Positions 36,230-46,927 are shown, counted from the stretch's first letter. The stretch: 64,000 nt of DNA from Nocardia neocaledoniensis (GCF_029868625.1 NZ_JARWOJ010000222.1:1-64000), one strand, 5' to 3'. Program-made: numbers and translations. Notes: generated by a model not told the origin, from the letters alone.

Positions 36230-37399
36230 TCAGGACCGCGAGCTGGACTCCGATTGCAGGTTGGCCATGATGTCGGCGACCGAGAGGCGGGGGGCGCCTT
36301 CCTCTTCGGCGCGACGGCGGCGGCGGGAGCTGGTGCCCACGGTGGGGGTGCCGGCCGTCGGCTTCGGGGCCGGTGCCACCGGGTCACCCTCGGTTGGGGC
36401 GGGGGTGGCGGTACTCGTGCCAGGAGTCGGTGTGTCCTCGACCGGCGTAGGCGCCGCGGGGGCCGAAGCCGCTGCGCCGCCGGCCGCGGTCGGAGCGGGA
36501 GCGGTCGGGACGGCTGCGGCGGGGAAATCACCCGTGACCTGGGCGGACGTCACCGGGAAGTCGCCCGTGGCCGGCGCGGCCGCCGGCTTGCCGTCGGTCT
36601 CCGAGTCGGCGATGGGATTGCCGTCGTTGTCGACCCTGCGGGTGTTCGGCGCCGACAGGCGCGGCGGCGGGGTCTTGCCGTTGGCCGCCGGCTGCGACGC
36701 CTGCTCGGCCTTCTGGGACTCCGCGTAGTCGTCGAGCTGAACCGCGGAGGTCTCGGCGGTGACCGGGTCGTCGTAGGGGTCGGCGAAGTTGGCCGAAACC
36801 GGCTGCATGAACACCGGTTTCAGTGCGCTGGGTGGTTGCTGCCACGGACCGAACCACGCGGCGTTGGCATCCACCGGGCTATCCGGAAATTCCTGATCCG
36901 CGTCGTCGAAGGCGTCGAAATCGGCGGCGGGCAGGGCGTCGATCCGGACCGCGTCGGCTTGCAGAGCGGGCTGTTCCTCGGGCAACGGGCCGTCGAAGAG
37001 GGCCTGCAGGTTCTGGCGCAGCAGGGCGAGCTCGGCGCGCAGGGCCGCGATCTCCGAGGCGTCGGCGCCGACCTCGGCGCGCACCCGCGCCTCCACGCCC
37101 ATCTCGTACTCGCGCCGCGCGTTGATCTCGCGCTCGAGCTGCAACTCGTACACCGTCTGGAGATCGCGCGCCTTGGCCTGGTCGACCGCTGCTTCCTTGC
37201 GGTACCTGGTGGCCGCGAGCGCGCCGATCACGGCTGCCCACAGCGCAGCTACCAGGCCTACGCGTACATATTGGACGTTCTCGCTGAAGATCAGGAAAAC
37301 GCTTGCTGTCAGACCGAGCAGGATGAGCACGCCGATGAAGAGCTTTCCCGCGTCGTCCCGCCGTCGACGGGGCGTTGAGCTACGGGAGGGTGAAACCAT
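36230..37399 (-). CDS. membrane-anchored coiled-coil protein with Pro/Ala/Thr tail (Rv3604c-like)
   Basis: 389 residues from ATG 37399 ('MVSPSRSSTPRRRRDD'). Two membrane helices (about 20-40 and 46-65) are followed by a coiled coil around 70-130 ('QLEREINARREYEMGVEARVR' region) and a long low-complexity tail rich in Ala, Pro, Thr and Asp. The DUF6779-type N-terminus and position match Rv3604c. The topology suggests an envelope scaffold. No enzymatic motif. Confidence 0.78.
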   Translation of the reverse strand: MVSPSRSSTPRRRRDDAGKLFIGVLILLGLTASVFLIFSENVQYVRVGLVAALWAAVIGALAATRYRKEAAVDQAKARDLQTVYELQLEREINARREYEMGVEARVRAEVGADASEIAALRAELALLRQNLQALFDGPLPEEQPALQADAVRIDALPAADFDAFDDADQEFPDSPVDANAAWFGPWQQPPSALKPVFMQPVSANFADPYDDPVTAETSAVQLDDYAESQKAEQASQPAANGKTPPPRLSAPNTRRVDNDGNPIADSETDGKPAAAPATGDFPVTSAQVTGDFPAAAVPTAPAPTAAGGAAASAPAAPTPVEDTPTPGTSTATPAPTEGDPVAPAPKPTAGTPTVGTSSRRRRRAEEEGAPRLSVADIMANLQSESSSRS

Positions 37400-37467
37400 G
37401 TGGGCCAGGGTAGCCGGAAACTGCTGGTCGGCCCACCAAAGATCGCGGTGATTCCATTCGCAAATTG

Positions 37468-37941
37468 CTAGGTGGTAGCGGGCTCGTCCGGCGGTTCCTC
37501 CGGCGCGCGGCAGCAGTACTCCAACCACAATGCCGCAGCAACCAGGGCAGAACCGGCGAACATGCCGACCACCGCGCCCGGCGAATCAGCGGCGGCCGCC
37601 GTCAGCGTGCCGCGCTGTGGGAATACCCACAGCAGGAACCCCAGCCACACCCCGGCCGCCAGCGACCCCACCTGCAGCGAGGCCTTGGCCAGCGCGACCG
37701 TGCGCGCCACATTGATCGGGTGCAGTTCCTTCGGGCCGTCGCCGATCTTCTCCTCGGCGATCTTGGCCTTGATGACGAAACCGAGCGCCGCCTCGATGGC
37801 GGCCACCGGCAGCAGCGAGGCACCGGCGGCCACCGAGATGGACGGGAACGTCGAATACGCGAAGCGGGTGCCGATCCACGCGATCGCGGCGGCCACCACG
37901 ACGTTCAGCGCGAGGTCGAGAACCCGGGTCGGCTTCAGCAC
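37468..37941 (-). CDS. DUF3180 membrane protein
   Basis: 157 residues from a GTG inside the folK 3' end (7-base overlap). Four membrane helices (about 8-28, 33-53, 82-104, 112-135). Family DUF3180, found next to folK throughout Mycobacteriales (Rv3605c). Function unknown. Translationally coupled to the folate genes, so it is the last gene of that operon. Confidence 0.85.
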   Translation of the reverse strand: MLKPTRVLDLALNVVVAAAIAWIGTRFAYSTFPSISVAAGASLLPVAAIEAALGFVIKAKIAEEKIGDGPKELHPINVARTVALAKASLQVGSLAAGVWLGFLLWVFPQRGTLTAAAADSPGAVVGMFAGSALVAAALWLEYCCRAPEEPPDEPATT

Positions 37942-38462
37942 GGGCGCGCGCTCTCGTCGCGCAGCACGAGATCGGTGCGCACCACGCCCGCGCGCTCGGC
38001 CTGGTCGAGGCCGGCGAGCAGGTCGGCGATCGGGACACCGTTCAGCAGCGCCGACGGCTCCACATCGAGCCACGGCACCAGCACGAAGGCCCGGTTGTGG
38101 GCCTGCGGGTGCGGCAGGATCAGCGCGGGGTCGCTGTCGCGGACGATGGCGGCGCCGCTGTCGTCGGTACAGGTCACCACGTCGACGTCGAGGGTGCGCG
38201 CGCCCCAGCGCACCTCGCGGACCCGGCCCGCCGCCTGCTCGAGGTCCTGGCCGAAGCGCAGCCAGGTGTAGTCGTCGAAGGCCGGATCCTCGGCCAGCAC
38301 AACGGCATTGAGATAGTCGTCCTGGTCGACACCGCCCCACGGGGCGGTCGTGTACACCGGCGAGACCGCGCGCACCCGCTCCCCCAGCGCCTCGACCACG
38401 CCGCGCAGGTGCGCGAGCCGGTCGCCGAGGTTGGACCCGATCGACAGCACGGCGCGACTCAT
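37935..38462 (-). CDS. folK: 6-hydroxymethyl-7,8-dihydropterin pyrophosphokinase
   Basis: 175 residues. '[15 protein letters not shown]', '[23 protein letters not shown]' and '[12 protein letters not shown]...[17 protein letters not shown]' carry the HPPK pterin- and ATP-binding residues. It activates the pterin for FolP. Starts inside the folB stop (4-base overlap). Confidence 0.96.
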   Translation of the reverse strand: MSRAVLSIGSNLGDRLAHLRGVVEALGERVRAVSPVYTTAPWGGVDQDDYLNAVVLAEDPAFDDYTWLRFGQDLEQAAGRVREVRWGARTLDVDVVTCTDDSGAAIVRDSDPALILPHPQAHNRAFVLVPWLDVEPSALLNGVPIADLLAGLDQAERAGVVRTDLVLRDESARPC

Positions 38463-38881
38463 CGACGCGGCCCCGGCTGCACGGTGCGGTAGCGGGTGGC
38501 GACCACGCGGACATCGGCGAACGTGTGTGGGATCGGCGCGGACGGCTTGTGCACCACCACCTCCACGGCCTCGATGCGCGGATCGGCCATCACGTCGTCG
38601 GCGATCTCGGAGACCACCGTCTCGATCAGATCGCGCGGCGGGCCGGCCACGATGCGCACCGCGCGCTCGGCGAGCGCGCCGTAGTCGACGGTGTCGGCGA
38701 GGTCGTCGGAGGCCGCGGCCGCGGCGAAATCGACCCAGACCGTCAGGTCGACGACGAATTCCTGGCCGTCGCGGCGCTCGAAATCGAAGACGCCGTGCCT
38801 GCCGAACACGCGCAGTCCGCGCAGTTCGATGCGCGAGGTCGCGGGGCGGCCCGCGGGTGGGGGCAGCAGCGGTGAGTTCAT
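38459..38881 (-). CDS. folB: dihydroneopterin aldolase
   Basis: 140 residues with '[29 protein letters not shown]' (catalytic Tyr/Glu region), '[16 protein letters not shown]' and '[16 protein letters not shown]' with the catalytic Lys. It cleaves dihydroneopterin. The first ~17 residues are Pro-rich and variable. Four-base overlaps on both sides. Confidence 0.95.
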   Translation of the reverse strand: MNSPLLPPPAGRPATSRIELRGLRVFGRHGVFDFERRDGQEFVVDLTVWVDFAAAAASDDLADTVDYGALAERAVRIVAGPPRDLIETVVSEIADDVMADPRIEAVEVVVHKPSAPIPHTFADVRVVATRYRTVQPGPRR

Positions 38882-39747
38882 CGGGAGACTCCTCGGGCGG
38901 CGGTGGCGCGCTGCCACGCGTCGACGACGGCGATCGCGTCCAGCGAAGCACGCACATCGTGCACTCGCACACCCCACGCGCCGTGCGTCGCCGCCAGCGC
39001 GGAGACGGTGGCGGTGGCGGTTTCCCTGCCGTCCGGCGGGCGCGGGCCGGACGCGTCGGCCAGCAGGGCGCCGAGGAACCGCTTGCGGGAGGCGCCGATC
39101 AGGATCGGCAGACCGCCGCTGACCAGCTCGGGCAGCGCGGCGAGCAGTTCCCAGTTGTGCTCGGCGTTCTTGGCGAAGCCGAGGCCGGGGTCCAGGATCA
39201 GCCGTTCCGGCGCGACGCCCGCGGCGACGGCCAGGTCGACCTGGGCGTTCAGTTCGGCGCACACCTCGGCGACCACGTCGTCGTAGTGATCGGCCGGGCC
39301 GGTGTGCCGGTAGTCGGCGCCGGCCCGCCAGTGCATCAGGATCCACGGCGCGCCGGACTCGGCCACGACCTTCACCATGTTCGGATCGGCGCGGCCGCCG
39401 GAGACGTCGTTGATCACCGACACGCCCGCTTCCAGCGCGGCCGCGGCGACCTCGGCGCGCATGGTGTCGACACTGGTAGGGACGCCCGCAGCGACCAGCG
39501 CGCGGATCACCGGCGCCACCCTGGCCGCCTCGGTACCCGGGTCGACACGGTCGGCGCCCGGCCTGGTCGACTCGCCGCCCACGTCGACGATGTCGGCGCC
39601 CGCCTCGTACAGCGCGATGCCGTGTGCCACGGCCAGCTCGGGATCGAGATAACGGCCGCCGTCGGAGAACGAATCCCCGGTCACGTTCACCACACCCATG
39701 ACCACACACGAGCGGCCGTCCCGCGCGGGCACCAGGTGTCGGCTCAT
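38878..39747 (-). CDS. folP: dihydropteroate synthase
   Basis: 289 residues from ATG 39747. '[16 protein letters not shown]' (pterin/phosphate), '[15 protein letters not shown]' (loop 2, sulphonamide region), '[15 protein letters not shown]' and '[10 protein letters not shown]' are complete. It condenses pterin pyrophosphate with pABA and is the sulphonamide target. Longer in-frame sequence upstream overlaps folE and was rejected. Confidence 0.96.
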   Translation of the reverse strand: MSRHLVPARDGRSCVVMGVVNVTGDSFSDGGRYLDPELAVAHGIALYEAGADIVDVGGESTRPGADRVDPGTEAARVAPVIRALVAAGVPTSVDTMRAEVAAAALEAGVSVINDVSGGRADPNMVKVVAESGAPWILMHWRAGADYRHTGPADHYDDVVAEVCAELNAQVDLAVAAGVAPERLILDPGLGFAKNAEHNWELLAALPELVSGGLPILIGASRKRFLGALLADASGPRPPDGRETATATVSALAATHGAWGVRVHDVRASLDAIAVVDAWQRATAARGVSR

Positions 39748-40424
39748 TTGCGCAGGATCAGGTCCAGCGCCTCGGCGCGCGAGGCGGCGTTGGTCTGGAG
39801 CAGGCCGCGCACCGCCGAGGTGGTGGTGCTCGCGCCCGGCTTGCGGATGCCGCGCATGGCCATGCACAGGTGCTCGGCCTCGACGACGACGATCGCGCCG
39901 CGCGGATCCAGCCGCCGCATGACGGCGTCGGCGATCTGGCTGGTCAGCCGCTCCTGCACCTGGGGGCGCTTGGCGTAGAGATCGACGACCCGCGCCAGCT
40001 TGGACAGGCCGGTGACCCGGCCGTGCGTGCCGGGGATGTACCCGACGTGCGCGACGCCGTGGAAGGAGACCAGGTGGTGCTCGCAGGTGGAGAACATCGG
40101 GATGTCGCGGACCAGCACGAGTTCCTGATGACCCTCGTCGAAGGTCGTCGCCAGTACCTCGTCGGGCTCGGTGTAGAGCCCGGCGAACATCTCGCGGTAC
40201 GCGCGGGCCACCCGGGCCGGCGTGTCGACCAGACCGGGACGGTCCGGGTCCTCGCCGACGGCGACCAGCAGTTCCCGGACCGCTGCCTCGGCCCTGGCCT
40301 GGTCGAACGGTCGTCCCGTCGCCAGCGCCGTCAGATCCGCCGGGCTGTTCGCGCCGAGTTCGCCCGCCGGATCGGCGATCTGCCCGTTCCGCGCTGGCTC
40401 AGCGAGGTTCTTGTCGGCCGACAA
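39744..40424 (-). CDS. folE: GTP cyclohydrolase I
   Basis: 226 residues. The zinc ligands are in '[14 protein letters not shown]' (Cys, His) and '[11 protein letters not shown]' (Cys), with '[20 protein letters not shown]' typical of type IA. An N-terminal ~35-residue extension is variable. It is the first step of folate synthesis and the first gene of the folE-folP-folB-folK-DUF3180 run, 88 nt after ftsH. Confidence 0.97.
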   Translation of the reverse strand: MSADKNLAEPARNGQIADPAGELGANSPADLTALATGRPFDQARAEAAVRELLVAVGEDPDRPGLVDTPARVARAYREMFAGLYTEPDEVLATTFDEGHQELVLVRDIPMFSTCEHHLVSFHGVAHVGYIPGTHGRVTGLSKLARVVDLYAKRPQVQERLTSQIADAVMRRLDPRGAIVVVEAEHLCMAMRGIRKPGASTTTSAVRGLLQTNAASRAEALDLILRK

Positions 40425-40512
40425 CTTCTCCGTACCTCCACATCACCGGATGATTCCGGCTTTTCCGCCGGTCCTGTCCGGCGTCAGACAGTCGAGCGTA
40501 GTCGGCCGTCGG

Positions 40513-42870
40513 TCAGCGACGGCCGTTCGGCCCTTCCCAGTCCTTGTTCTCCGGCTCGGCGCCGGACGGGGTTTGCTGCGGCGGTGCCTCGCCCCACGGC
40601 TGGAAGCCACCGCCGTGCCGCGGCTGCTCCGGCTGAGCCCACGCACCGCTCTGACCCTGCGGGGCCTGCGGCGGCTGTTGCTGCTGCTGTTCCTCACGCG
40701 GCGGCCACCCCGGCGCCGACCAACCGGCCGGTGCGCCGTAGTCGGGGCGCGAACCGTGCGTGCCGCCCTGGCGCGGGAACGCCTGGGTCGGCGCGCCGGA
40801 CGGCAGCGGGTAACCGCTGGCAGGCGGCGCGGGCTGGGCGTACTGCGGCGGCTGGGCCGGGTAACCGTTGGCGGGTTCCAGCGGCGCGCCCGCGGGCACC
40901 GGAGCCGGCGGCACCGGCTGCACCGGCGGCCACGGCTCGCCGCGCTCGGCGGCCAGCTCGCCCGGCGTCTTCACCGGCGGCTTGTCCGAGGGCAGCCGGT
41001 CACCGAAGTCGTTGAACGCGGTGATCCGCGGCCGCTTCTCGACACCGGCCAGGATGGTCTCGAGATCCTTGCGGTGCAGGGTCTCGCGCTCGAGCAGCGC
41101 GGTCGCCAGCGCGTCGAGCTGCTCGCGGTACTCGCTCAGGATCGACCAGGCCTCGGTGTGCGCGGCCTCGATCAGGTTGCGCACCTCCTCGTCGATCTCG
41201 CGGGCCACCTCGTGCGAGTAGTCGGACTGCGTGCCCATCGAGCGGCCGAGGAACGGGTCACCCTGCTCCTGGCCGTAGCGCACGGCGCCGAGGCGGGCAC
41301 TCATGCCGTACTCGGTGACCATGCCGCGGGCGATCTTGGTCGCCTGGTCGATATCGGAGGACGCGCCGGTGGTCGGCTCGTGGAACACCAGTTCCTCGGC
41401 CGCGCGGCCACCCATCGCGAACACCAGCCTGGCGATCATCTCCGAGCGGGTCATCAGGCCCTTGTCGTCCTCGGGCACCGTCATGGCGTGGCCGCCGGTG
41501 CGGCCGCGGGCCAGGATGGTCACCTTGTAGACGGGCTCGATATCGGGCATCGCCCAGGCCGCCAGGGTGTGGCCGCCCTCGTGGTAGGCGGTGATCTTCT
41601 TCTCGTGCTCGCTGATGATCCGGCTCTTGCGGCGCGGACCACCGATCACGCGGTCGACCGATTCCTCCAGCGATTCACCGGTGATCACCGCGCCGTGCTC
41701 ACGCGCGGTGAGCAGCGCGGCCTCGTTGATGACGTTGGCCAGATCGGCGCCGGACATGCCGACGGTGCGCTTGGCCAGGCCCTCGAGGTCGGCGTCGGGC
41801 GCGATCGGCTTGCCCTGCGAGTGGACCCGCAGGATGGCGCGGCGTCCGGCCAGGTCGGGGTTGCCGACGGGGATCTGCCGGTCGAAACGGCCAGGACGCA
41901 GCAGCGCGGGGTCGAGGATGTCGGGGCGGTTGGTCGCCGCGATCAGGATGATGCCGGTGCGGTCGCCGAAGCCGTCCATCTCGACGAGCAGCTGGTTCAG
42001 CGTCTGCTCACGCTCGTCGTGGCCACCGCCGAGGCCCGCGCCGCGCTGGCGGCCGACCGCGTCGATCTCGTCGACGAAGATGATGCAGGGGCTGTTCTGC
42101 TTGGCCTGCTCGAACAGGTCGCGCACGCGGGAGGCGCCGACACCGACGAACATCTCGACGAAGTCCGAACCGGAGATGGTGAAGAACGGGACGCCCGCCT
42201 CGCCGGCGACAGCGCGCGCGAGCAGCGTCTTACCGGTACCGGGGGGACCGTAGAGCAGCACACCCTTCGGGATCTTCGCGCCGAGGGCCTGGTAGCGGGC
42301 CGGATTCTGCAGGAAATCCTTGATCTCGTACAGCTCTTCGACGGCCTCGTCGGCACCGGCCACATCGGCGAAGGTGGTCTTGGGCATGTCCTTGGACAGC
42401 TGCTTGGCCTTCGACTTGCCGAAGCCCATCATGCCGCCGCGGCCACCGCCCTGCATCCGCGACATCACGAAGATGAACAGGCCGACCAGCAGCACCATCG
42501 GCACGATGAACAGCAGCAGCTGGGAAAGCCAGCTCTCCTGCTTGACGACCGTGTCGTACGGAGCGCCGGACTTCTGCACGGCGTCGAGCACCTTGGCCGA
42601 GTTCTCACCGCCGCCCGGGTACTTGGCGACGATCTTGCTGTTGTTGTTCGTCGCTTCGTTGCCATTGTTCAGTTCGACGCGGAGCTGCTGCTCCTTGTCA
42701 TCGATCTGCACGTTCTTGACGTTGGCTTTGTCTTCCAGCTGGCTGAGCGCCACGGAAGTGTCGACACTCTCCCAGCCGCGCGTGTCATCGCTGAGAAAGC
42801 TGAACAGCCAGATCATGAGCATGATGCCCGAGATGATCGCCAAAGTGCGAAACACTGTCTTGCGGTTCAT
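40513..42870 (-). CDS. ftsH: membrane AAA+ zinc metalloprotease FtsH
   Basis: 785 residues. Two membrane helices (about 8-26 and 108-128) bracket an external domain. The AAA domain has Walker A 'GPPGTGKT' near 207 and the SRH. The zinc site 'HEGGH' is near 427. A C-terminal Pro/Gln/Gly-rich tail of ~130 residues is longer than in enterobacteria and typical of actinobacteria. It degrades membrane and short-lived proteins. Confidence 0.98.
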   Translation of the reverse strand: MNRKTVFRTLAIISGIMLMIWLFSFLSDDTRGWESVDTSVALSQLEDKANVKNVQIDDKEQQLRVELNNGNEATNNNSKIVAKYPGGGENSAKVLDAVQKSGAPYDTVVKQESWLSQLLLFIVPMVLLVGLFIFVMSRMQGGGRGGMMGFGKSKAKQLSKDMPKTTFADVAGADEAVEELYEIKDFLQNPARYQALGAKIPKGVLLYGPPGTGKTLLARAVAGEAGVPFFTISGSDFVEMFVGVGASRVRDLFEQAKQNSPCIIFVDEIDAVGRQRGAGLGGGHDEREQTLNQLLVEMDGFGDRTGIILIAATNRPDILDPALLRPGRFDRQIPVGNPDLAGRRAILRVHSQGKPIAPDADLEGLAKRTVGMSGADLANVINEAALLTAREHGAVITGESLEESVDRVIGGPRRKSRIISEHEKKITAYHEGGHTLAAWAMPDIEPVYKVTILARGRTGGHAMTVPEDDKGLMTRSEMIARLVFAMGGRAAEELVFHEPTTGASSDIDQATKIARGMVTEYGMSARLGAVRYGQEQGDPFLGRSMGTQSDYSHEVAREIDEEVRNLIEAAHTEAWSILSEYREQLDALATALLERETLHRKDLETILAGVEKRPRITAFNDFGDRLPSDKPPVKTPGELAAERGEPWPPVQPVPPAPVPAGAPLEPANGYPAQPPQYAQPAPPASGYPLPSGAPTQAFPRQGGTHGSRPDYGAPAGWSAPGWPPREEQQQQQPPQAPQGQSGAWAQPEQPRHGGGFQPWGEAPPQQTPSGAEPENKDWEGPNGRR

Positions 42871-43146
42871 AGAGCGTCGGCCGGACGGCCCAGTCCTTTC
42901 CGGTTATTTCTCCGGGTGTGCCTAGCGAAGCGTCGAGATCGGCGGGTTTCGGATGCGGACATGCCACGTTACCGCGTACGGTCTAGTTCGATACATCGCG
43001 CAGTTCGGCTGCTGGTGCAGTTGCACTGGTAAACGCTCGAGGCACGAGGGAGGTTCCCGAATACCTCGGACGTGTTGTTGCAAGTGGCCACAATCATGTC
43101 ATGCCCGCCATATCGTGGACGACGACACAACTACAGCGCAGGGGGT

Positions 43147-44082
43147 ATGGACATCGTCGAGCTACGCACACCCACAGCGATTCTGCGCCACGGACGTGGA
43201 CGGCTGACCGTTCTCCGCCCTGGTACCGACGGCGAGCGGGTACTCGATGTTCCCATCGCCGACCTGCTCAAGGTGCGGCTGAACCGCCGCGCCGACGACG
43301 CGGTGGTGATCGAGATCTACCTGCGGTATCCCACCCCGGTGCTCACCGGCGTGCCCGCCGACCGCACCCCGCTGCCGGTGCTCATCGCCGAGCACGACGT
43401 GCCTGCCGCGCTCGGCATCGTCGACCGGATCAACGACCAGATCATGGCGACCAAGCGCATCGACGTGGCCGCGCCCGATCTCACCCCGCCCGCGCCCGAG
43501 TGGGGCAAGTCGGGGCCGACCAGGGCCGATGTCGAGCGCGCGGTGCGCAGGATGGCCCCGCGCCGGGAGTCGCGCGCCGCGGTCAACGCGCTGAACAGGT
43601 ACGTCACCCCCGACGAGTACGTGCTGGAGACCGCGATCGCCGTGGCGGCGCCGCCCGCGGGCAACGGCACCGGCCTGCTCGCGGCGACGACGACGCGCCT
43701 GCTGTTCATCGCCATCGGCGGCGAGCGCTACGCGCACGAACTGCCGGTGCCGGCCATCCTCGGTGCCCGCACCGTCGAGGGCTCGCGCTCGGCGCCCGGC
43801 GAGATCGACACCAGGCACGGTGGCGGCTCCGGCATGGACGTCAGCGACGGCAACCGCACGCTGCACTTCGCCGGCGTCGACCGCGCCGACACCGAGCGGG
43901 TGACCTGCGCGGTCAACTTCGCGGTGCGCAGGCAGGCCGCCGACGGCGCCGCGGGCCCGGCCGATCCCGGCGTCTCCCAGCTCTACGCGGAGTGGGAACT
44001 GCTGGTGGAACGCCACTCGCTCGGCATGGTCGACGACACCCAGTTCCAGCGCTACGGCCGCGGCATCCTGCGCAGCCTGTAG
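43147..44082 (+). CDS. uncharacterised protein with PH-like domain
   Basis: 311 residues, soluble. The N-terminal ~110 residues are beta-rich ('TAILRHGRGRLTVLRPGTDG', 'VVIEIYLRYPTPVLTG'). The middle 'NRYVTPDEYVLETAIAV...LLAATTTRLLFIAIG...HELPVPAILGARTVEG' has the look of a bacterial PH/YokE domain. The C-terminal 'QLYAEWELLVERHSLGMVDDTQFQ' is a SHOCT-like oligomerisation motif. Function unknown. First gene after ftsH that breaks the conserved order. The G-rich ribosome site is unusually close to the ATG. Confidence 0.75.
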   Translation: MDIVELRTPTAILRHGRGRLTVLRPGTDGERVLDVPIADLLKVRLNRRADDAVVIEIYLRYPTPVLTGVPADRTPLPVLIAEHDVPAALGIVDRINDQIMATKRIDVAAPDLTPPAPEWGKSGPTRADVERAVRRMAPRRESRAAVNALNRYVTPDEYVLETAIAVAAPPAGNGTGLLAATTTRLLFIAIGGERYAHELPVPAILGARTVEGSRSAPGEIDTRHGGGSGMDVSDGNRTLHFAGVDRADTERVTCAVNFAVRRQAADGAAGPADPGVSQLYAEWELLVERHSLGMVDDTQFQRYGRGILRSL

Positions 44083-44106
44083 CGACCGGGCCGAACCGAA
44101 CCGGGC

Positions 44107-44964
44107 TCAGTTCGGTTCGGTCACCTCGGCGTCCGTCTTCTGCTCGGGCTCGTTGAGTTCGATCCGGCGCCACGGGCTGGTCGGACGGGTCCACAGGCGC
44201 AGCAGTTCCATCCGGCGGTCGACTCCGCCGTTCTTCAGTTCGGCCAGGTCCTCGGTGGCCTGCCAGTAGGTCCAGCCCGCCAGGTAGGCGTCACCGAACT
44301 GGCGCCAGTTGCGGTAGCGGCGCTGGGCGGGCGGGAGCGCGCGCATGACGTACTCCCAGGCCACGTCGGCTTCGAGATAGCCGGCGGTGAACGCCATCCT
44401 GGCGACGGCGACGACGCGAGCCAGGTCCCAGGCGTGGATGTCGTTGGGCAGCGGCCGGGCCAGGTGCTCGGTGAAACCGATCTTGATGGCCTGCGCCCAG
44501 ATGTCGTAGTCGCGGACCAGCGCCTCCGGGTTGTCCATCCCCCGAAACGAGCCGACCTGACGGAGGAAGGCGCGGTGCCGGTCGGCGCGTTCACCGAAAC
44601 GGTCGCGTTCGCTGGCGTTGATGGAGGCCATCACCAGCGGATGCACCAGCGCGTAGAGCGGTGCGTGCATGCCTTCGAGCAACTGTTCCATCGACGCGCG
44701 GGCCTCGGTGCCGTCGGTGATGCCCCACGCGCCGGTCAGCGTGTCGATGGCCAGTTCACGGCGGTCGCCGAGGGGATGCTCGCGTTCGGGGCCGAGCAGC
44801 ATGGCGTCGTGGAAGGCGTCCCAGCGGGTGGAGTAGAAGGCACCCAGCGCCAGTGCGCGCAGTTCGTCGTCGCTCACGCCGGCGCCGGACCAGTGGTCTT
44901 CCTCGCGCTCGTCCAGCTCCGGATACGGAAAGGTGGTCAGCGCTGGTACTCCCCTGGCAGGCAT
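44107..44964 (-). CDS. DUF1266-domain protein
   Basis: 285 residues, soluble, Trp- and Arg-rich. 'AWGITDGTEARASMEQLL', 'VRDYDIWAQAIKIG', 'AWDLARVVAVARMAFTAGYL' and 'FGDAYLAGWTYW' are DUF1266 signatures. Family function is unknown. Members are often linked with toxin or contact systems, but I see none here. Convergent to the PH-like gene and divergent from the DUF2277 gene. Confidence 0.82.
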   Translation of the reverse strand: MPARGVPALTTFPYPELDEREEDHWSGAGVSDDELRALALGAFYSTRWDAFHDAMLLGPEREHPLGDRRELAIDTLTGAWGITDGTEARASMEQLLEGMHAPLYALVHPLVMASINASERDRFGERADRHRAFLRQVGSFRGMDNPEALVRDYDIWAQAIKIGFTEHLARPLPNDIHAWDLARVVAVARMAFTAGYLEADVAWEYVMRALPPAQRRYRNWRQFGDAYLAGWTYWQATEDLAELKNGGVDRRMELLRLWTRPTSPWRRIELNEPEQKTDAEVTEPN

Positions 44965-44998
44965 GGGGCCGAGTCTAGTGCCGCGGATGCCTCGCGTG

Positions 44999-45013
44999 AC
45001 CTGTCACACAGGT
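44999..45013. promoter_or_regulatory. palindrome in the DUF1266/DUF2277 divergent region
   Basis: ACCTGTCACACAGGT is a perfect 6+6 bp palindrome around CAC. It sits just upstream of TATGGT (45015-45020), a likely -10 that ends 6 nt before the DUF2277 ATG, so that transcript may be leaderless. The position fits a repressor site. The regulator is unknown. Confidence 0.45.
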
Positions 45014-45026
45014 CTATGGTTCTGAC

Positions 45027-45299
45027 ATGTGTAGAAATATCACCGTCTTGCGTGGTCTGGAGCCTGCCGCCACCGAGCAGGAGATCTACGCTGCCGCCTT
45101 GCAATATGTGCGCAAAGTCGGCGGCATCTCCGGGCTGAGCAGCACCACCAAGCCCGCCGTCGACAAGGCCGTCGCCGCCATCGCCGCCGCGACGACCACA
45201 CTGCTCGCCGAACTCCCCGATCGCCGGGTGCCGCCGCCCACCGAGCCGCCGCTGCGCCGGATCGCCGCCAGGGACGCCGCCGCGCAAGAAGCCGGATAG
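45027..45299 (+). CDS. DUF2277 small protein
   Basis: 90 residues beginning 'MCRNITVLRGLEPAATEQEIYAAALQYVRKVGGISGL', the conserved DUF2277 start. Helical, soluble, Arg/Ala-rich tail. Widespread in actinobacteria and proteobacteria, function unknown. 77 nt before the aldehyde dehydrogenase. Confidence 0.85.
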   Translation: MCRNITVLRGLEPAATEQEIYAAALQYVRKVGGISGLSSTTKPAVDKAVAAIAAATTTLLAELPDRRVPPPTEPPLRRIAARDAAAQEAG

Positions 45300-45376
45300 A
45301 TCCGGGTCGGTCGGGTCCGTTCTGTGCAACGCTGTAGTTGGTGAACTGAAGCACACAACGCAGTGGGAGCACTCCA

Positions 45377-46927
45377 GTGACTGAACTCGACCAGACCGCG
45401 GCCGTGATCGAAGTACGCAATCCGGCGACCGGTGCACGCACCGGCACCGTCCCGATCGTCGAGCCGGACGATGTCGCGGCGGCGGTTCGTGAATTGCGCC
45501 TGTACCAGCCCGAATGGGAGGCGATCGGCCCGGAGGGCCGCAAACGCTGGCTGCTGAAGATGCAGGACTGGCTGATCGACAACACCGAGCAGCTCGCCGA
45601 GGTGTTGCAGTCCGAGACGGCCAAGCCGCGCGTCGACGCGCTCATCGATCCCGCCTTCGCGGTCGACCTGCTCGGCTACTACGCGCGCCGCGCCGGGAAG
45701 TTCCTCGCCGACGAGCACCCGTCCCCGCACAGCCCGCTGGCCAGGGTGAAGTCGCTGACCGTCGCCTACCGCCCGTATCCGGTGGTCGGGGTGATCACCC
45801 CGTGGAACTTCCCGCTGGCGATGCCCGCGATCGACGTGTTCCCCGCGCTGGCCGCAGGCGCCGCGGTGATCCTGAAGCCGTCGGAGGTCACGCCGCTGTC
45901 GGCGGTGGAGCTGGCGCGCGGCTGGGCGGAGATCGGCGCTCCGCCGGTGTTCAAGGTGGTCACCGGCGCGGGTGCGACCGGCGCCGCCGTCGTCGAGAAC
46001 GCCGACTACATCCAATTCACCGGGTCGACCGCGACCGGTCGCAAGATCGCCGCCGCCTGCGCGGAGCGCATGGTGCCCTACAGCCTCGAGCTGGGCGGTA
46101 AGGATCCGGCGATCGTGCTGGCCGACGCCGATATCGACCGCGCCGCGCACGGCATCGCCTTCGGCGGGATGTTCAACGCCGGCCAGGTGTGCATCTCGGT
46201 GGAGCGCGTCTACGTGGAGGCTCCGGTCTACGACGAGTTCGTCGCCAAGCTCACCGACGCGGTGGCGGCGCTGCGCCAGGGCGCCGACGGTCGCGCGTCG
46301 AAGCACGACGTGGGCGCGCTGGCCAACGAGAACCAGGTGCGGATCGTGCAGCGCCACGTCGACGAGGCGGTCGCCGCGGGCGCGCGGGTCACCACGGGTG
46401 GCAAGCGCACGGGCATCGGCACCTTCTTCGAGCCGACCGTGCTGGTCGACGTGGACCATTCGATGTCCTGTGTCGCCGAGGAGACCTTCGGTCCGACCCT
46501 GCCGGTGATGAAGGTGGCCGACGAGGCCGAGGCGATCCGGCTGGCCAACGATTCGATCTACGGCCTGTCGGCCTCGGTCTGGACCGGCGACAAGGCCCGC
46601 GGCGAGCGGGTGGCCAGGCAGCTGAACGTGGGCGCGGTGAACATCAACGACGTGTTCGCCAACCTGTTCAACCCGGCGATGCCGATGGGCGGCTGGGGCC
46701 TGTCCGGGGTCGGCGCGCGCTGGGGTGGCGCGGCCGGTGTGCGCAAGTACTGCCGCGCGCAGGCGATGACCAAGCCGAAGCTGCCGACCATGAGCAAGGA
46801 ATTGTTCTGGTACCCGTACGACATGAACAAGCTGGTCGTCGCGGTGGCGGCGATGCGGGCGGCGGGCGCGCGCGGCATCCGCCGGATCGACCTGCCCGCG
46901 GTGCTGCGGTTGAAGAAGGAGCGGTAG
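45377..46927 (+). CDS. aldehyde dehydrogenase, succinate-semialdehyde type
   Basis: 516 residues from GTG. Catalytic Glu is in 'YSLELGGKDPAIV' and Cys in 'MFNAGQVCISVERVYVE', with 'VITPWNFPLAMP' and 'FTGSTATGRKIA' in the NAD domain. The C-terminal extension 'AMTKPKLPTMSKELFWYPYD' is characteristic of actinobacterial GabD2-like enzymes. It oxidises an aldehyde to the acid. Succinate semialdehyde is the best guess. Confidence 0.9.
   Translation: MTELDQTAAVIEVRNPATGARTGTVPIVEPDDVAAAVRELRLYQPEWEAIGPEGRKRWLLKMQDWLIDNTEQLAEVLQSETAKPRVDALIDPAFAVDLLGYYARRAGKFLADEHPSPHSPLARVKSLTVAYRPYPVVGVITPWNFPLAMPAIDVFPALAAGAAVILKPSEVTPLSAVELARGWAEIGAPPVFKVVTGAGATGAAVVENADYIQFTGSTATGRKIAAACAERMVPYSLELGGKDPAIVLADADIDRAAHGIAFGGMFNAGQVCISVERVYVEAPVYDEFVAKLTDAVAALRQGADGRASKHDVGALANENQVRIVQRHVDEAVAAGARVTTGGKRTGIGTFFEPTVLVDVDHSMSCVAEETFGPTLPVMKVADEAEAIRLANDSIYGLSASVWTGDKARGERVARQLNVGAVNINDVFANLFNPAMPMGGWGLSGVGARWGGAAGVRKYCRAQAMTKPKLPTMSKELFWYPYDMNKLVVAVAAMRAAGARGIRRIDLPAVLRLKKER

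Noticed and set aside
40222..43032. A 936-codon plus-strand frame opposite ftsH and folE
   Set aside because: Antisense to two clearly real genes, low-complexity composition.
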